Under the pieces are notes generated by a model. That model searched no databases and was not told the DNA's origin. It saw only the letters and a program-made list of their open reading frames with translations. Source: Gemmatimonadota bacterium (GTDB lineage: Bacteria > GCA-2686955). Taken from it: a DNA stretch of 64,000 nt. The stretch spans positions 1 through 64,000 of the forward strand of contig NYZA01000120.1 in assembly GCA_002686955.1 (NCBI GenBank), read 5' to 3'. Numbering within the stretch: the first letter of the stretch is position 1; the number at the start of each line of letters is the position of its first letter. This document shows positions 27,109 to 36,627 of the stretch, one piece after another. A program made the translations under genes and the position numbers.

Positions 27109-29171
27109 TGGCTCCCCTTCTCATCGCGTCGATCGTGGCCGTGCAGCCGATCGCGCGCCACGGCGGCGCGGTGCATCCCAGCGAGACCGACTGCACCCCC
27201 TGCGACGCACGTTGGGATGTCGACCTATTCGGCACCACTCTCAGGAGTGGATCCGACCCCGGCGGCAGCCCCGTCGACAGTGTTCAGTGGGCGCTAGACC
27301 CGCTTCACGATGACGCGGTGGTCCGGCGCCTGGCCCTCGGCTTCGAGATGCCCTTCTACTACGATCGCTACGACAGCATCGCCGTTGGAGTGAACGGATT
27401 CCTGAGCTTTCTCGGCAACGATCTACCTTCGATCGCGGGCGATCGGCCGGCCCCGCTCCCCTGCCCCGTGCAGCCTCACGCGAGCATTGCGCCCTTCTGG
27501 GCCGATCTCGCGCTCGGGAGTGTCGGCGCCCTCTTCTTCCGCACTACACCGGACTCGGCGCTCGTGGAGTGGCGGGGGCTCGAAGATGATTCGGGGGCGG
27601 GACCGTACACCTTCCAAACCCGCATTTTCCCCAGCGGAGAGATTCGCTTGATCTGGATGGAGCTTCCGGCGCAGCTCACGGAGCATGTCGTTGGTGCAAC
27701 GGACGCCCGCGGCGTCGACGGACTGAGCGTCTCCGCAACGCCGGTCGCGGGCACCGCACTCACGATGACGCGTCCCGGCGATTTCGACGGGCTGGCGCTG
27801 CTCGAAATTGTGTTGCCGAAGCATTCCATTCCAGCCGGCACCATCGATCGCCCGACCATCCTCGTGGCGAACCCAGGGGATGACGCGATCGAGGGAGATC
27901 TTCTGGTTACGGTGACACGCGTCGAGGATTCCCAGCTGGTCGCCACGCTTGCTCCCGATCCCGCGGTCCTTTCCTTCCCCGCCCGCTCGCAGACCGAAGT
28001 TCGCATGGAGTCGTGGACCCCGGGTCCTCCGGGGCGATATCGCTTCGACGCGGCGGTGACACCGGGGCTCGCGATGTACGAATTGCGGGACGAGGTGCTG
28101 GCGGCGGCCACCCGCGACACGAGCGCGGTCCTCGGCGGATTCAAAGCGAGCGAGCTATCCGACGCGTACGCACTCCGCGATCCCGGCGAGTGGGCGATTC
28201 GCTTCCTGGCCGACTCCTTGGCGGGAGCCGAGGCATCACTCGTTCGGGTGTCGTTTTGGGAGGGGTGGCCCGACACCGAGGCGCAGGAATTCGAGATCGA
28301 GATCTTCGGAACGGGACCGGGTGGCGGTCCCTCCGACGAGGGGCTGCACTCCCCGGTCAGTGCGTCAGGTTCGGCCGGCTTCGTCGACGTCCCCCTCCCG
28401 CTCGGAGTAGCAATCAGCGACACTTTTTTCGTGATCATCCGCCAACCCCTTCCCTTTCCTGATTGCGACGCAGTTTCATCCGACGCGAGCCAAGATGTCA
28501 CGCTCTATCCGCGTCATTGGGCGCGCAGCTGTGGCACGGACAACTGGGAGAAGCTCGAGTCTCCGGGCCTTGGCGGTGATCTCTTCGTGGAGCTCTATCT
28601 CAGCAGCCCCGTGGGTGTCGCGGGGGGAGCACCACCGGCCCCGCATTGGAAGATGGTCGAGGGGCGTCGAATACAGATCGATTGGGAGTATATCGAGGGA
28701 GCCCGGTCGTACCGTCTCTTGCGTGCCATGCCACCATCGGCGGACTGGACCGTCGTGGCGGAGCTGGGACCCCACGAGACTTCGTATGCCGATCGTCCGC
28801 CGCGCTCGCGCGGTGTTGTTCGCTATGCCGTCGCCGCCATCGACAAGAAGGGGCTTGCCCTGATCTCCGAATCGATCGACGTCCCGATCGGGCGTGGTCG
28901 TCTGCTTGCTCCGGCTCCGGTGCCGGCCAATCCGCGCGTCGAGATCGGGGTCGAGCTGCCGGAGGGCGCCGCCGGCGTGTCGGTCCGAGTGTACGATGTC
29001 GCGGGCGCTCTCGTGCGAACGCTGCACGAGGGTGCGCTTCGCCCCGGCGTGCATAGATTCGTGTGGCAAGGCGAGAACGAGCGAGGCGGGGCCGCCCCCT
29101 CGGGTGTCTACCTCTTGCAACTCGATGCCGGTGGGGAGATCGACACCAGGCGGATCGTCCTTCTGCGCTGA
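27105..29171 (+). CDS. Secreted protein with C-terminal FlgD-like/sorting-like domain
   Basis: Signal-like N-terminus; C-terminal VRVYDVAGALVRTLHEGALRPGVHRFVWQGENERGGAAPSGVYLLQL. Confidence 0.7.
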   Translation: MMAPLLIASIVAVQPIARHGGAVHPSETDCTPCDARWDVDLFGTTLRSGSDPGGSPVDSVQWALDPLHDDAVVRRLALGFEMPFYYDRYDSIAVGVNGFLSFLGNDLPSIAGDRPAPLPCPVQPHASIAPFWADLALGSVGALFFRTTPDSALVEWRGLEDDSGAGPYTFQTRIFPSGEIRLIWMELPAQLTEHVVGATDARGVDGLSVSATPVAGTALTMTRPGDFDGLALLEIVLPKHSIPAGTIDRPTILVANPGDDAIEGDLLVTVTRVEDSQLVATLAPDPAVLSFPARSQTEVRMESWTPGPPGRYRFDAAVTPGLAMYELRDEVLAAATRDTSAVLGGFKASELSDAYALRDPGEWAIRFLADSLAGAEASLVRVSFWEGWPDTEAQEFEIEIFGTGPGGGPSDEGLHSPVSASGSAGFVDVPLPLGVAISDTFFVIIRQPLPFPDCDAVSSDASQDVTLYPRHWARSCGTDNWEKLESPGLGGDLFVELYLSSPVGVAGGAPPAPHWKMVEGRRIQIDWEYIEGARSYRLLRAMPPSADWTVVAELGPHETSYADRPPRSRGVVRYAVAAIDKKGLALISESIDVPIGRGRLLAPAPVPANPRVEIGVELPEGAAGVSVRVYDVAGALVRTLHEGALRPGVHRFVWQGENERGGAAPSGVYLLQLDAGGEIDTRRIVLLR

Positions 29172-29196
29172 AACGGATCCGCGCCGGACCGACGGG

Positions 29197-29973
29197 TCAA
29201 TCGTCGCCGAGCATCGACTCGATCAGCTCGATCGCCTCCACGGCCTGCCCCTGGAAATGGTTGTTGGCATAGACAAAAACGTCTTCCGCTTCTTGTAGCA
29301 TGCGACGGATTCGTGGCACCCACTCCTTGAGCTCGTCGGATCGATAGCGGTAATCGTAGCGCTGCCAGGCATTGTCGTGCTCCCACCAACGTTCGGTGTT
29401 CCGTCCGTGCAGGCGCAGATATCCGGGATTCGCGGTCACGATGGCCTCACGCGGCGGCAAGCCGGGGAGCGCGGGCAGATCCACACTCGCTAGAGCAACG
29501 CCGCGCCGACTCAGGCCCTCGGTGACAGAAGCGCGCACCCACGAGTCGTGACGCACTTCGACGACAGCAGCGCGCGTGTCAAAGGCCTCGAGCGATCGAG
29601 AGAGGTATCGCCGGTTGGTCGCCGTGTAGTGAAACGAGAATGGGAATTGAAGCAGGACCGGCCCACGCCCGAGCGGGGCGATCGCGTTGAAGAACTCGCT
29701 CAGGATCGGCACGGGATCTTCCCGCCGGACGTGGGTCACATCTCCGGGTGCCTTCACGCTGAATACGAATTCGTCACCGACCTTGGCTCGCATCGCGGCG
29801 TACGAGGACTTCGGCCCTACGCGGTAGTAGGTCGAGTTGATCTCGACCGTGTCGAAGCGTTGCGCGTAGAAAGAAAGCCACTCCCCTTGTGGAACCCCGG
29901 GTGGATAGAAGGGACCGACCCAGTCTTTGTATGCGTACCCGGAGGTTCCGAGTCGCAGGCGAGCGGGAAGCAT
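29197..29973 (-). CDS. DUF72 domain protein
   Basis: GTSGYAYKDWVGPFYPPG, FDTVEINSTYYR, YVYANNH-like FVYANNHFQGQAVEAI. Confidence 0.9.
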   Translation of the reverse strand: MLPARLRLGTSGYAYKDWVGPFYPPGVPQGEWLSFYAQRFDTVEINSTYYRVGPKSSYAAMRAKVGDEFVFSVKAPGDVTHVRREDPVPILSEFFNAIAPLGRGPVLLQFPFSFHYTATNRRYLSRSLEAFDTRAAVVEVRHDSWVRASVTEGLSRRGVALASVDLPALPGLPPREAIVTANPGYLRLHGRNTERWWEHDNAWQRYDYRYRSDELKEWVPRIRRMLQEAEDVFVYANNHFQGQAVEAIELIESMLGDD

Positions 29974-30041
29974 GGAGCGATTCTACCCTTGGAGGATATG
30001 GTACACTGCGCAATTCTCTTCCCCTCACGAGATTGAGAACA

Positions 30042-31097
30042 TTGAGCTCCAAAAAGACAAAGCGTCGTCCAAAGGCCGTTGCCCTTCTATCGGGCGGACT
30101 CGACTCGACCTTGGCCCTTCGCATGATGAAAGACCAAGGGGTCGAGGTGCATGCGGTGAATTTCTACACCGGCTTCTGCGTTGTCGAGTCGAAACGGGGC
30201 CAGGGGCGTAAGAACAGCAAGGGGGAGCCGTACCGGAACGAGGCGCTACGCGCCGCGGCTGATGTTGGGGTCGAGGTAGAGCTCGTCGACATCTCGAAAG
30301 AGTATATGGACATGGTCGTGAGCCCCCGCTTCGGCTATGGGGCCAACGCCAATCCGTGCATCGACTGTCGCATCTTCATGCTGAAGAAAGCGCGAGAGAT
30401 CATGGAAGAGGTTGAGGCAGATTTCATCGTGACGGGCGAGGTGCTGGGACAAAGGCCGATGTCGCAACGACGGCATCCGATGCAGGTGATCGAAAGGGCA
30501 TCGGGACTCGAAGGCAAGATCGTGCGTCCGCTCACGGCGCGCTCCTGCGCTCCTTCCGACGCCGAAAAGGAGGCGCTGCTCGATCGAGAGAAGCTCGGCA
30601 AGATAACCGGCCGCTCTCGCAAGCCGCAGATGCAGCTCGCGCGCGAGCTGGGCATCGAGGACTACCCATCGCCCGCGGGGGGGTGTTGCTACCTAGCGGA
30701 CGAGTCCTACGCGAGAAAGTTCTACGACTATCTCGATCATCTGGACGAGCGCCACTTGACCGCACGCGATGCGATCGTTCTGGCCACAGGTCGCCATTTT
30801 CGAATCGGGAATCGCACTAAGGTGATCGTTGGCCGCGACGAAGAGGAAAACCGCGTACTCGAGACACATATCGGGTCGGAGACAAGGCTCTTTGCAAGAG
30901 ACTTCCGCGGCCCGCTCACTTTGCTCCAGGGTGAAACGAACGAAGGCAACTTGCGCATCGCGGCCTCTCTCGCCGCGCGCTACGGCGATGGCAAGCGGGA
31001 GTCCCAGGTACGCATCGGCCTCGAGACCGCTGACTCGGAGCGCACCCTGACCATCGCCCCATGCTTCGACGAGGATCTGGATCGGTGGAGAATCTGA
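30042..31097 (+). CDS. PP-loop tRNA thiolase-like protein (MnmA/ThiI-like)
   Basis: PP-loop LLSGGLDSTLA, ANPCIDCRIFML, SPAGGCCYL; probable TTG start; followed by tusA-like gene. Confidence 0.75.
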   Translation: MSSKKTKRRPKAVALLSGGLDSTLALRMMKDQGVEVHAVNFYTGFCVVESKRGQGRKNSKGEPYRNEALRAAADVGVEVELVDISKEYMDMVVSPRFGYGANANPCIDCRIFMLKKAREIMEEVEADFIVTGEVLGQRPMSQRRHPMQVIERASGLEGKIVRPLTARSCAPSDAEKEALLDREKLGKITGRSRKPQMQLARELGIEDYPSPAGGCCYLADESYARKFYDYLDHLDERHLTARDAIVLATGRHFRIGNRTKVIVGRDEEENRVLETHIGSETRLFARDFRGPLTLLQGETNEGNLRIAASLAARYGDGKRESQVRIGLETADSERTLTIAPCFDEDLDRWRI

Positions 31098-31333
31098 ATT
31101 CGGAGGCCCCGGTCGTCGACGCTCTCGGCGAGCTCTGTCCGGTGCCGATCATCGAGATCGCCAAGGCGATCAAGGCGGTCAAGCCGGGTGGGTTGGTAAG
31201 GCTTCTGGCCGATGATCCCGGGGCCGAAAGAGACATGCTGGACTGGGCCAAGGCAACGCGTCACGAGATCGTCGAGCTTCTTCATGGTCCGGGCCAGCGG
31301 CTCGAAGTGCTCGTTCGTCATCGACACGATTAG
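31085..31333 (+). CDS. TusA family sulfurtransferase
   Basis: VVDALGELCPVPIIEIAKAIK (CPxP motif), about 80 aa; alternative ATG 31061. Confidence 0.88.
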   Translation: MENLNSEAPVVDALGELCPVPIIEIAKAIKAVKPGGLVRLLADDPGAERDMLDWAKATRHEIVELLHGPGQRLEVLVRHRHD

Positions 31334-31336
31334 GGA

Positions 31337-31816
31337 GTGCGGACCTTGTCGGGACGAAGTTTCAAGCTGATTGCCCGGAATCGGAAGGCCCGGCACGACT
31401 ACGAAATCCTGGAGACCCTGGAAGCCGGAATCGCGCTCCTGGGAAGCGAAATCAAGTCGTTGCGCGCCGGAAAGATCAGCCTCCGGGAGGGGTACGTGCG
31501 CGTCGACGCCAACCAGGCGTGGCTGGTCGGAGGGCATATCAACCTCTACGAGGAGGCCTCCCGTTTCAACCACGACCCTCTTCGAGCACGGAAGCTGCTC
31601 CTCCATCGGCGAGAGATCGAGGGGCTCCGAGCCAAGATCGAAGAAAAAGGGCTCACGGTCGTGCCGCTCGCCGTATACATCAAGGGCGGTTGGGCCAAGG
31701 TCGAGATCGGCCTGGCGCGCGGCAAAAAGCACCACGATCGGCGGCACGAGGAGCGCCGGCGACAGGAAGAGCGCGACGCGGCGAGCGAGGCGGCGAGGAT
31801 GAGAGGAAGGTCATAG
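31337..31816 (+). CDS. smpB: SsrA-binding protein
   Basis: NRKARHDYEILETLEAGIALLGSEIKSLRAGK and basic C-terminal tail. Confidence 0.95.
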   Translation: MRTLSGRSFKLIARNRKARHDYEILETLEAGIALLGSEIKSLRAGKISLREGYVRVDANQAWLVGGHINLYEEASRFNHDPLRARKLLLHRREIEGLRAKIEEKGLTVVPLAVYIKGGWAKVEIGLARGKKHHDRRHEERRRQEERDAASEAARMRGRS

Positions 31817-31818
31817 TC

Positions 31819-32952
31819 GTGCGGATGCTTTTGGTGATCGCGGTCTTGCTCGCGTCTCAGGCCCGGGGGGCGAGCGTAGCGCTGGTCCAACCGATGGTCG
31901 CCGATTCTCTTCGCTTGCTCCAGCACCTCTCGACGACGCGCGTGGGCGATGTCGAGCTGGTGCGGATCTCCGATCTGGCGCGAATCGCGGGCGCCACGCG
32001 CTACTGGAGGGCGGATGTCCGAAAGGTCGTGCTCAAGAAGGATGCCCACAAGCTGCGGGTTGCGATGGACAATCGATACGCGGTCCTCGACGGGACGGCG
32101 ATGAACCTGCGCGCCCCCGCTCACGGGATCGATGGGGAGCCGGGGATTCCCCTCGTGGCGGTGGTACCGGTCCTCTCGGCACTCACGGATGATCGCTTCG
32201 CCTGGAATGCGGAGAGGCGCGAGGTCGAGGTTCCGGCTTCGGTCGCGCTGCAGATGCGCCCCCCTTCTGCCGGTGCTGCTCCGGCGCCTGCTCCATTCGA
32301 GGGGTTCGCGGCGACGATCCGGCCCATTCGGCTCGTTGTGCTCGATCCCGGTCACGGTGGGCTCGATGCCGGATCGATCGGTGCCAAGGGGGTGCGCGAA
32401 GCGACCGTAACGCTCGACATCGCGCGTCGCACGGCGAAGCTGCTGAGGGCAAGGAAGATCGAAGTCGTCTTGACACGAGACAGAGATCGAACACGTTCGA
32501 CGATCGAGCGGGCCCAGATCGCCAACGGCGCCGGGGCCGATCTTCTGGTCTCGATCCACGCCAACTCCTCCTGGGCGGCCGACGCGGAGGGATTCGAGAT
32601 CTACTGCCTCGGCGAGGGAAGGATCCCGGAGACGAAATCGAGCGCATCGATCGATTTCGTGTCCTGGGATGTTGCGCAGTCCTCCCACGTCGCTCGCTCT
32701 TGCGATGTCGCCCGAGCGGTCCAGCTCTCCCTCGCACGTGAGCTGGGGCTGCGAAATCGCGGGGTCAATCACGCGCCCTTGCCACTCTTGCGCTGCGCGA
32801 ACCTGCCCGCCATCGAGGTCGATGTCGGGTTCCTTTCACATCCCTCCGACGAAGCGCTCCTGGGAACAGCGGTATTCCGGGAGCAGGTCGCTCGTGCCGT
32901 CGCCGCCGGCATCGAGCACTATGGCGCAGCGGATCAGGAGGCGATCCGATGA
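31819..32952 (+). CDS. N-acetylmuramoyl-L-alanine amidase
   Basis: VVLDPGHGGLDAGSIG, LLVSIHANSS; signal peptide; GTG start. Confidence 0.92.
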   Translation: MRMLLVIAVLLASQARGASVALVQPMVADSLRLLQHLSTTRVGDVELVRISDLARIAGATRYWRADVRKVVLKKDAHKLRVAMDNRYAVLDGTAMNLRAPAHGIDGEPGIPLVAVVPVLSALTDDRFAWNAERREVEVPASVALQMRPPSAGAAPAPAPFEGFAATIRPIRLVVLDPGHGGLDAGSIGAKGVREATVTLDIARRTAKLLRARKIEVVLTRDRDRTRSTIERAQIANGAGADLLVSIHANSSWAADAEGFEIYCLGEGRIPETKSSASIDFVSWDVAQSSHVARSCDVARAVQLSLARELGLRNRGVNHAPLPLLRCANLPAIEVDVGFLSHPSDEALLGTAVFREQVARAVAAGIEHYGAADQEAIR

Positions 32953-33563
32953 CCCACGATCTCGATGTTCCGGGACGATCTAGATGGATCGCTCCATTCG
33001 TGTTGGTCGTCATCGGTCTGGCCCTACCAACCGGCTATTTGGCTTGGCGAGGGCTGCTGCCGGGGGGGGGTGAGACCCTGTCGGCGGCACGTGGCGCGGA
33101 CGATCCGGCGGCCGAGACCGGGGCGATGATGGAAGAGCTGCGACCGGTCGGCTCTGTCGTGCTCTACTTTTCGGATCGATCGGGGGAGAGGCTCATTTCG
33201 GAAATGCGCGATGTGGCCGGATCGGAAGATCCGAGCTCCAGGGCGGCATCGATCGTTCGGGAGCTGGCGGCGGGATCGCGCTCCGGCCTGGCCCGAACCG
33301 TGCCCGCGGATGTAGAAGTCCTCCATGTCTTCGTGGACGACGTGGGGGTCGTCTATCTCGATTTGAGCGGCGACCTGGTCGATCGGCATACCGGCGGCAC
33401 GCGGGGCGAAATACTGACTCTTCGCTCGATCGCCCGGTCGATCTCGGCGAACGACCCACGTGTGAGCGGGGTTCGGTTGCTCGTGGATGGGCGCGAGCTG
33501 GACTCGATCCACGGCCATGTCGATCTGTCGCGAGAGCTCCGCATCGGCGTGGAGAGCGGTTGA
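32949..33563 (+). CDS. GerMN domain protein
   Basis: N-terminal TM; VLYFSDRSGERL ... YLDLSGDLVDRHTGGTRGEILTLRSIARS. Confidence 0.8.
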   Translation: MTHDLDVPGRSRWIAPFVLVVIGLALPTGYLAWRGLLPGGGETLSAARGADDPAAETGAMMEELRPVGSVVLYFSDRSGERLISEMRDVAGSEDPSSRAASIVRELAAGSRSGLARTVPADVEVLHVFVDDVGVVYLDLSGDLVDRHTGGTRGEILTLRSIARSISANDPRVSGVRLLVDGRELDSIHGHVDLSRELRIGVESG

Positions 33564-33564
33564 A

Positions 33565-34365
33565 GTGGGCGCGATAGGGATCTTCGATTCGGGTGTCGGG
33601 GGATTGACCGTGGCACGCGCGATCATGGAAGAGCTTCCTGGCAGGCGGGTGATATACCTGGGCGATACGGCTCGCGTCCCTTACGGCCCGAAATCTCCTA
33701 GAACGATTCGGCGATTCAGCAAGGAGAACGGAGATTTCCTGGCCGACCATGGGATAGACGCTCTCGTCGTCGCGTGCAATACCGCGTCGGCGCTCGCCAT
33801 CGAGGAGCTCCATTCTCGATACCCCTTCCCGGTGTTAGGGGTCTTGGAGCCGGGTGTACGGGAAGGACTTCGGGCGGCGAAAGGTGGGCCCCTCGGCGTA
33901 ATCGGCACCGTGGGAACGATCAAGAGCGCTGCCTACCGGCTCGCCGCGGCACGGCTGGACTCCGCGGCGGTCGTCGAGTGCCGTGCCTGCCCACTCTTCG
34001 TGCCGCTGGCCGAAGAAGGGATGGTCGATCATCTTGCGACGGAGTTGATCGCCCGCGACTATTTGGAGCCGCTCACCACCGCCGGGATCCGAGCCCTTGT
34101 TCTTGGCTGCACGCACTACCCACTGCTCGCACCGATCATTCAGCGGGTCGTTGGAGCCGACGTCACACTGGTCGACTCGGCCGATGCGGTCGCCAGAGAG
34201 CTGGTCGCGCGTCTTCCGGACGCACAGGCCGGGTCTGAAGCCACGGTGCCCCCATCGCCCAATCGCTTTTTCGTAACCGACATCGCCACCCGTTTCAGCG
34301 AAGTGGGAGCCCGTTTTCTCGGATCGGAGCTTCCCGCGGTGGAGCTGGCCGACCTTGTAGAGTGA
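33565..34365 (+). CDS. murI: Glutamate racemase
   Basis: [42 protein letters not shown]. Confidence 0.95.
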   Translation: MGAIGIFDSGVGGLTVARAIMEELPGRRVIYLGDTARVPYGPKSPRTIRRFSKENGDFLADHGIDALVVACNTASALAIEELHSRYPFPVLGVLEPGVREGLRAAKGGPLGVIGTVGTIKSAAYRLAAARLDSAAVVECRACPLFVPLAEEGMVDHLATELIARDYLEPLTTAGIRALVLGCTHYPLLAPIIQRVVGADVTLVDSADAVARELVARLPDAQAGSEATVPPSPNRFFVTDIATRFSEVGARFLGSELPAVELADLVE

Positions 34366-34382
34366 ACCGCGCAGGAGACCCG

Positions 34383-35111
34383 ATGGAACAGACCCCGATT
34401 CGTCCCGATGGACGCAAGCCCGATCAGCTGCGGCCCCTTCGACTCACGACCGATTTCATCGATCATGCCGAAGGGTCGGTCTTGGTCGAGATGGGGCGAA
34501 CGAGGGTCGTCTGCACAGCGACCATCGAGAACAAGGTCCCGCCGTGGATGCGCAACGGTGACAGTGGTTGGCTGACGGCCGAGTACTCCATGCTCCCGCG
34601 GGCCGGCAAGGAACGGACGCCGAGGGAATCGGTGCGCGGCCGGATCAAAGGGCGGACGCACGAGATCCAGAGGTTGATCGGGCGGAGCATCCGGGCCGCG
34701 GTCGATCTCAAGGAGCTGAAGGGGAAGACGATCTGCCTCGACTGCGATGTCTTGCAGGCCGACGGCGGCACGCGCACGGCCTCCGTGACCGGCGCGTGGG
34801 TGGCGACCGCCCTTGCGATGCAAGGGGCCGCCGGCGCCAGAGGGGATTGGCGCGAAATCGTCCGCCACCCGGTGGCCGCGGTCAGCGTTGGCTCAGTACA
34901 GGGTCGGGTGCTTCTTGACCTCTGCTACGAAGAGGATGTGCGGGCCGATGTAGACATGAATGTGGTGATGACTGGGGACGGAAGATTCGTTGAGGTGCAG
35001 GGGACGGCGGAGGGTGCGCCCTTCGATCGGGCAGCCCACGATCAGCTATTGGACTACGCGGCGGCCGGGATCGAGGAGCTGATCGGCCGACAGCTCGAGG
35101 CCCTGGGCTGA
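34383..35111 (+). CDS. rph: Ribonuclease PH
   Basis: [55 protein letters not shown]; alternative start 34362. Confidence 0.95.
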   Translation: MEQTPIRPDGRKPDQLRPLRLTTDFIDHAEGSVLVEMGRTRVVCTATIENKVPPWMRNGDSGWLTAEYSMLPRAGKERTPRESVRGRIKGRTHEIQRLIGRSIRAAVDLKELKGKTICLDCDVLQADGGTRTASVTGAWVATALAMQGAAGARGDWREIVRHPVAAVSVGSVQGRVLLDLCYEEDVRADVDMNVVMTGDGRFVEVQGTAEGAPFDRAAHDQLLDYAAAGIEELIGRQLEALG

Positions 35112-35734
35112 TGAAGGGTCAAGGTGCGACCTTGGTGATCGCATCGCGAAACCGCGACAAGATCCGGGAGCTGGCGAATCTGCTCGAGGGACTGCCCCTG
35201 GCCGTTCGAGCGGCGGAGGAGTTCCCGGATGTGCCGGTGGTGATCGAGGAGACGGCACCCGATCTCCACGGCAACGCGCTGATCAAGGCTCGCACGGTGG
35301 CGAAGGCGAGCGGGCAATGGGCGCTGGCCGACGACACGGGACTCGAGGTCGACGCGCTCGGTGGGGCGCCCGGAGTGGAGACCGCCAGATTCGCTGGGCC
35401 GGACGCCACGTACGAAGAAAATGTCGCGATGCTCCTCGAGAGGATGGCGGGCGCTGGGCCGGGGCGGCGCGGAGCGCGATTCCGCACTGTGGTGGCTCTC
35501 TGTGATCCAGATGGGAGAGCCACGACGGTCGAGGGGGTTTGTGAGGGGAAGATCAGCCGGACACCGGTGGGCAAGTCGGGGTTCGGCTACGACCCGGTCT
35601 TCGCTCCGGAGGAGGCGGGCGGGAAGACCTTCGCGCAGATGTCGATGCAGAGCAAGGGCGCGATCAGCCATCGCGGCCGAGCCATGGTCGCGGCGCTGTC
35701 GGAGATCGAGAGGCGAATCTTGGGGCAAGGGTGA
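35111..35734 (+). CDS. rdgB: Non-canonical purine NTP pyrophosphatase (RdgB/HAM1)
   Basis: IASRNRDKIREL, ALADDTGLEVDALGGAPGVETARFAG, GFGYDPVF. Confidence 0.95.
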   Translation: MKGQGATLVIASRNRDKIRELANLLEGLPLAVRAAEEFPDVPVVIEETAPDLHGNALIKARTVAKASGQWALADDTGLEVDALGGAPGVETARFAGPDATYEENVAMLLERMAGAGPGRRGARFRTVVALCDPDGRATTVEGVCEGKISRTPVGKSGFGYDPVFAPEEAGGKTFAQMSMQSKGAISHRGRAMVAALSEIERRILGQG

Positions 35735-35809
35735 GACGGACTTGCATTCCCGCCGTCCAGCTCACAAGATACGAAGACACGAAGAATCGATCCGACCACG
35801 GGATTCGGT

Positions 35810-35884
35810 CGGGGCGTGGCGCAGTGGAAGCGCACCTGCTTTGGGAGCAGGGGGTCGCGAGTTCAAGTCTCGCCGCCCCGACCA
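35810..35884 (+). tRNA. tRNA-Pro (anticodon TGG)
   Basis: Acceptor CGGGGCG/CGCCCCG, anticodon arm CCTGC-TTTGGGA-GCAGG, T-loop GTTCAAGTC, encoded CCA. Confidence 0.93.
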
Positions 35885-35909
35885 GCCCTCGGGTCGATCG
35901 AACCTTCAC

Positions 35910-35985
35910 GCCGGAGTAGTTCAATGGATAGAACGGCGGCCTTCTAAGCCGCATGTTGGGGGTTCGATTCCCTCCTCCGGTGCCA
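35910..35985 (+). tRNA. tRNA-Arg (anticodon TCT)
   Basis: Acceptor GCCGGAG/CTCCGGT, anticodon arm GCGGC-CTTCTAA-GCCGC, T-loop GTTCGATTC, encoded CCA. Confidence 0.93.
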
Positions 35986-35992
35986 CTACGCA

Positions 35993-36025
35993 CGAGGGCC
36001 GCCGATTCGATCTCGGCGGCCCTCG
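35993..36025. terminator. GC-rich hairpin between tRNA-Arg and the convergent ferredoxin gene
   Basis: 13-bp stem CGAGGGCCGCCGA/TCGGCGGCCCTCG, 7-nt loop; no clear T-run, so termination is inferred. Confidence 0.5.
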
Positions 36026-36048
36026 GCCGGTCTCTGGCTACGGATCGG

Positions 36049-36393
36049 TCAACCCGCCAATCGGGCTCCCGGCTCTTCGCCTTCCGCCAACTGATGGTCG
36101 TCGTTGCGGAATCGTGAGGTCGACTCATCGAGCTCGCCGAAACCCTCGTCCGGGTGGATCTCCTTCGCGCGCTCGAAAAGCTCTGCTTCAGTCTCGATCT
36201 TGTTCGGGTCGGGGATGCAGCAGTCCACGGGACAGTTGGCCTGACAGGCCTCTTCGTCGTGGAAGCCGATGCACTCGGTGCATAGACTCGCGTCGATCAC
36301 ATAGATGTCATCGGCCTCTGAGATGGCCTCGTTCGGGCATTCCGGCTCGCACGCGCCGCAAGAGATGCAATCGTCGGTGATATAGGTCGCCAT
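36049..36393 (-). CDS. 2[4Fe-4S] ferredoxin
   Basis: CISCGACEPECPNEAI and CTECIGFHDEEACQANCPVDCC. Confidence 0.92.
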   Translation of the reverse strand: MATYITDDCISCGACEPECPNEAISEADDIYVIDASLCTECIGFHDEEACQANCPVDCCIPDPNKIETEAELFERAKEIHPDEGFGELDESTSRFRNDDHQLAEGEEPGARLAG

Positions 36394-36627
36394 TTCGACA
36401 GGTCTCCGTCAATGAAGGAACTAGGCCGTTTCTTCCCACGCCGCCGGGGCTTGAAACGTGGCCGGGGTTTGAGCCGACCATCAACTCCTAGAATCCCGTT
36501 TTCATAGCATTGTCTTGGGGTCCGAGGCAACAAGATCCAGCGCTCTGCCCGTATTGACCGGGTGGCATTGCGCACCTAGCCTCGTTTCTCGATACTCGAC
36601 TCGCAAGAAGCCGGAGTAGACCGATAG

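Noticed and set aside
36443-36475. Two near-identical 15-mers GCCGGGGCTTGAAAC and GCCGGGGTTTGAGCC
   Set aside because: Only two short copies with a tiny spacer; not a CRISPR array and too short to distinguish from chance
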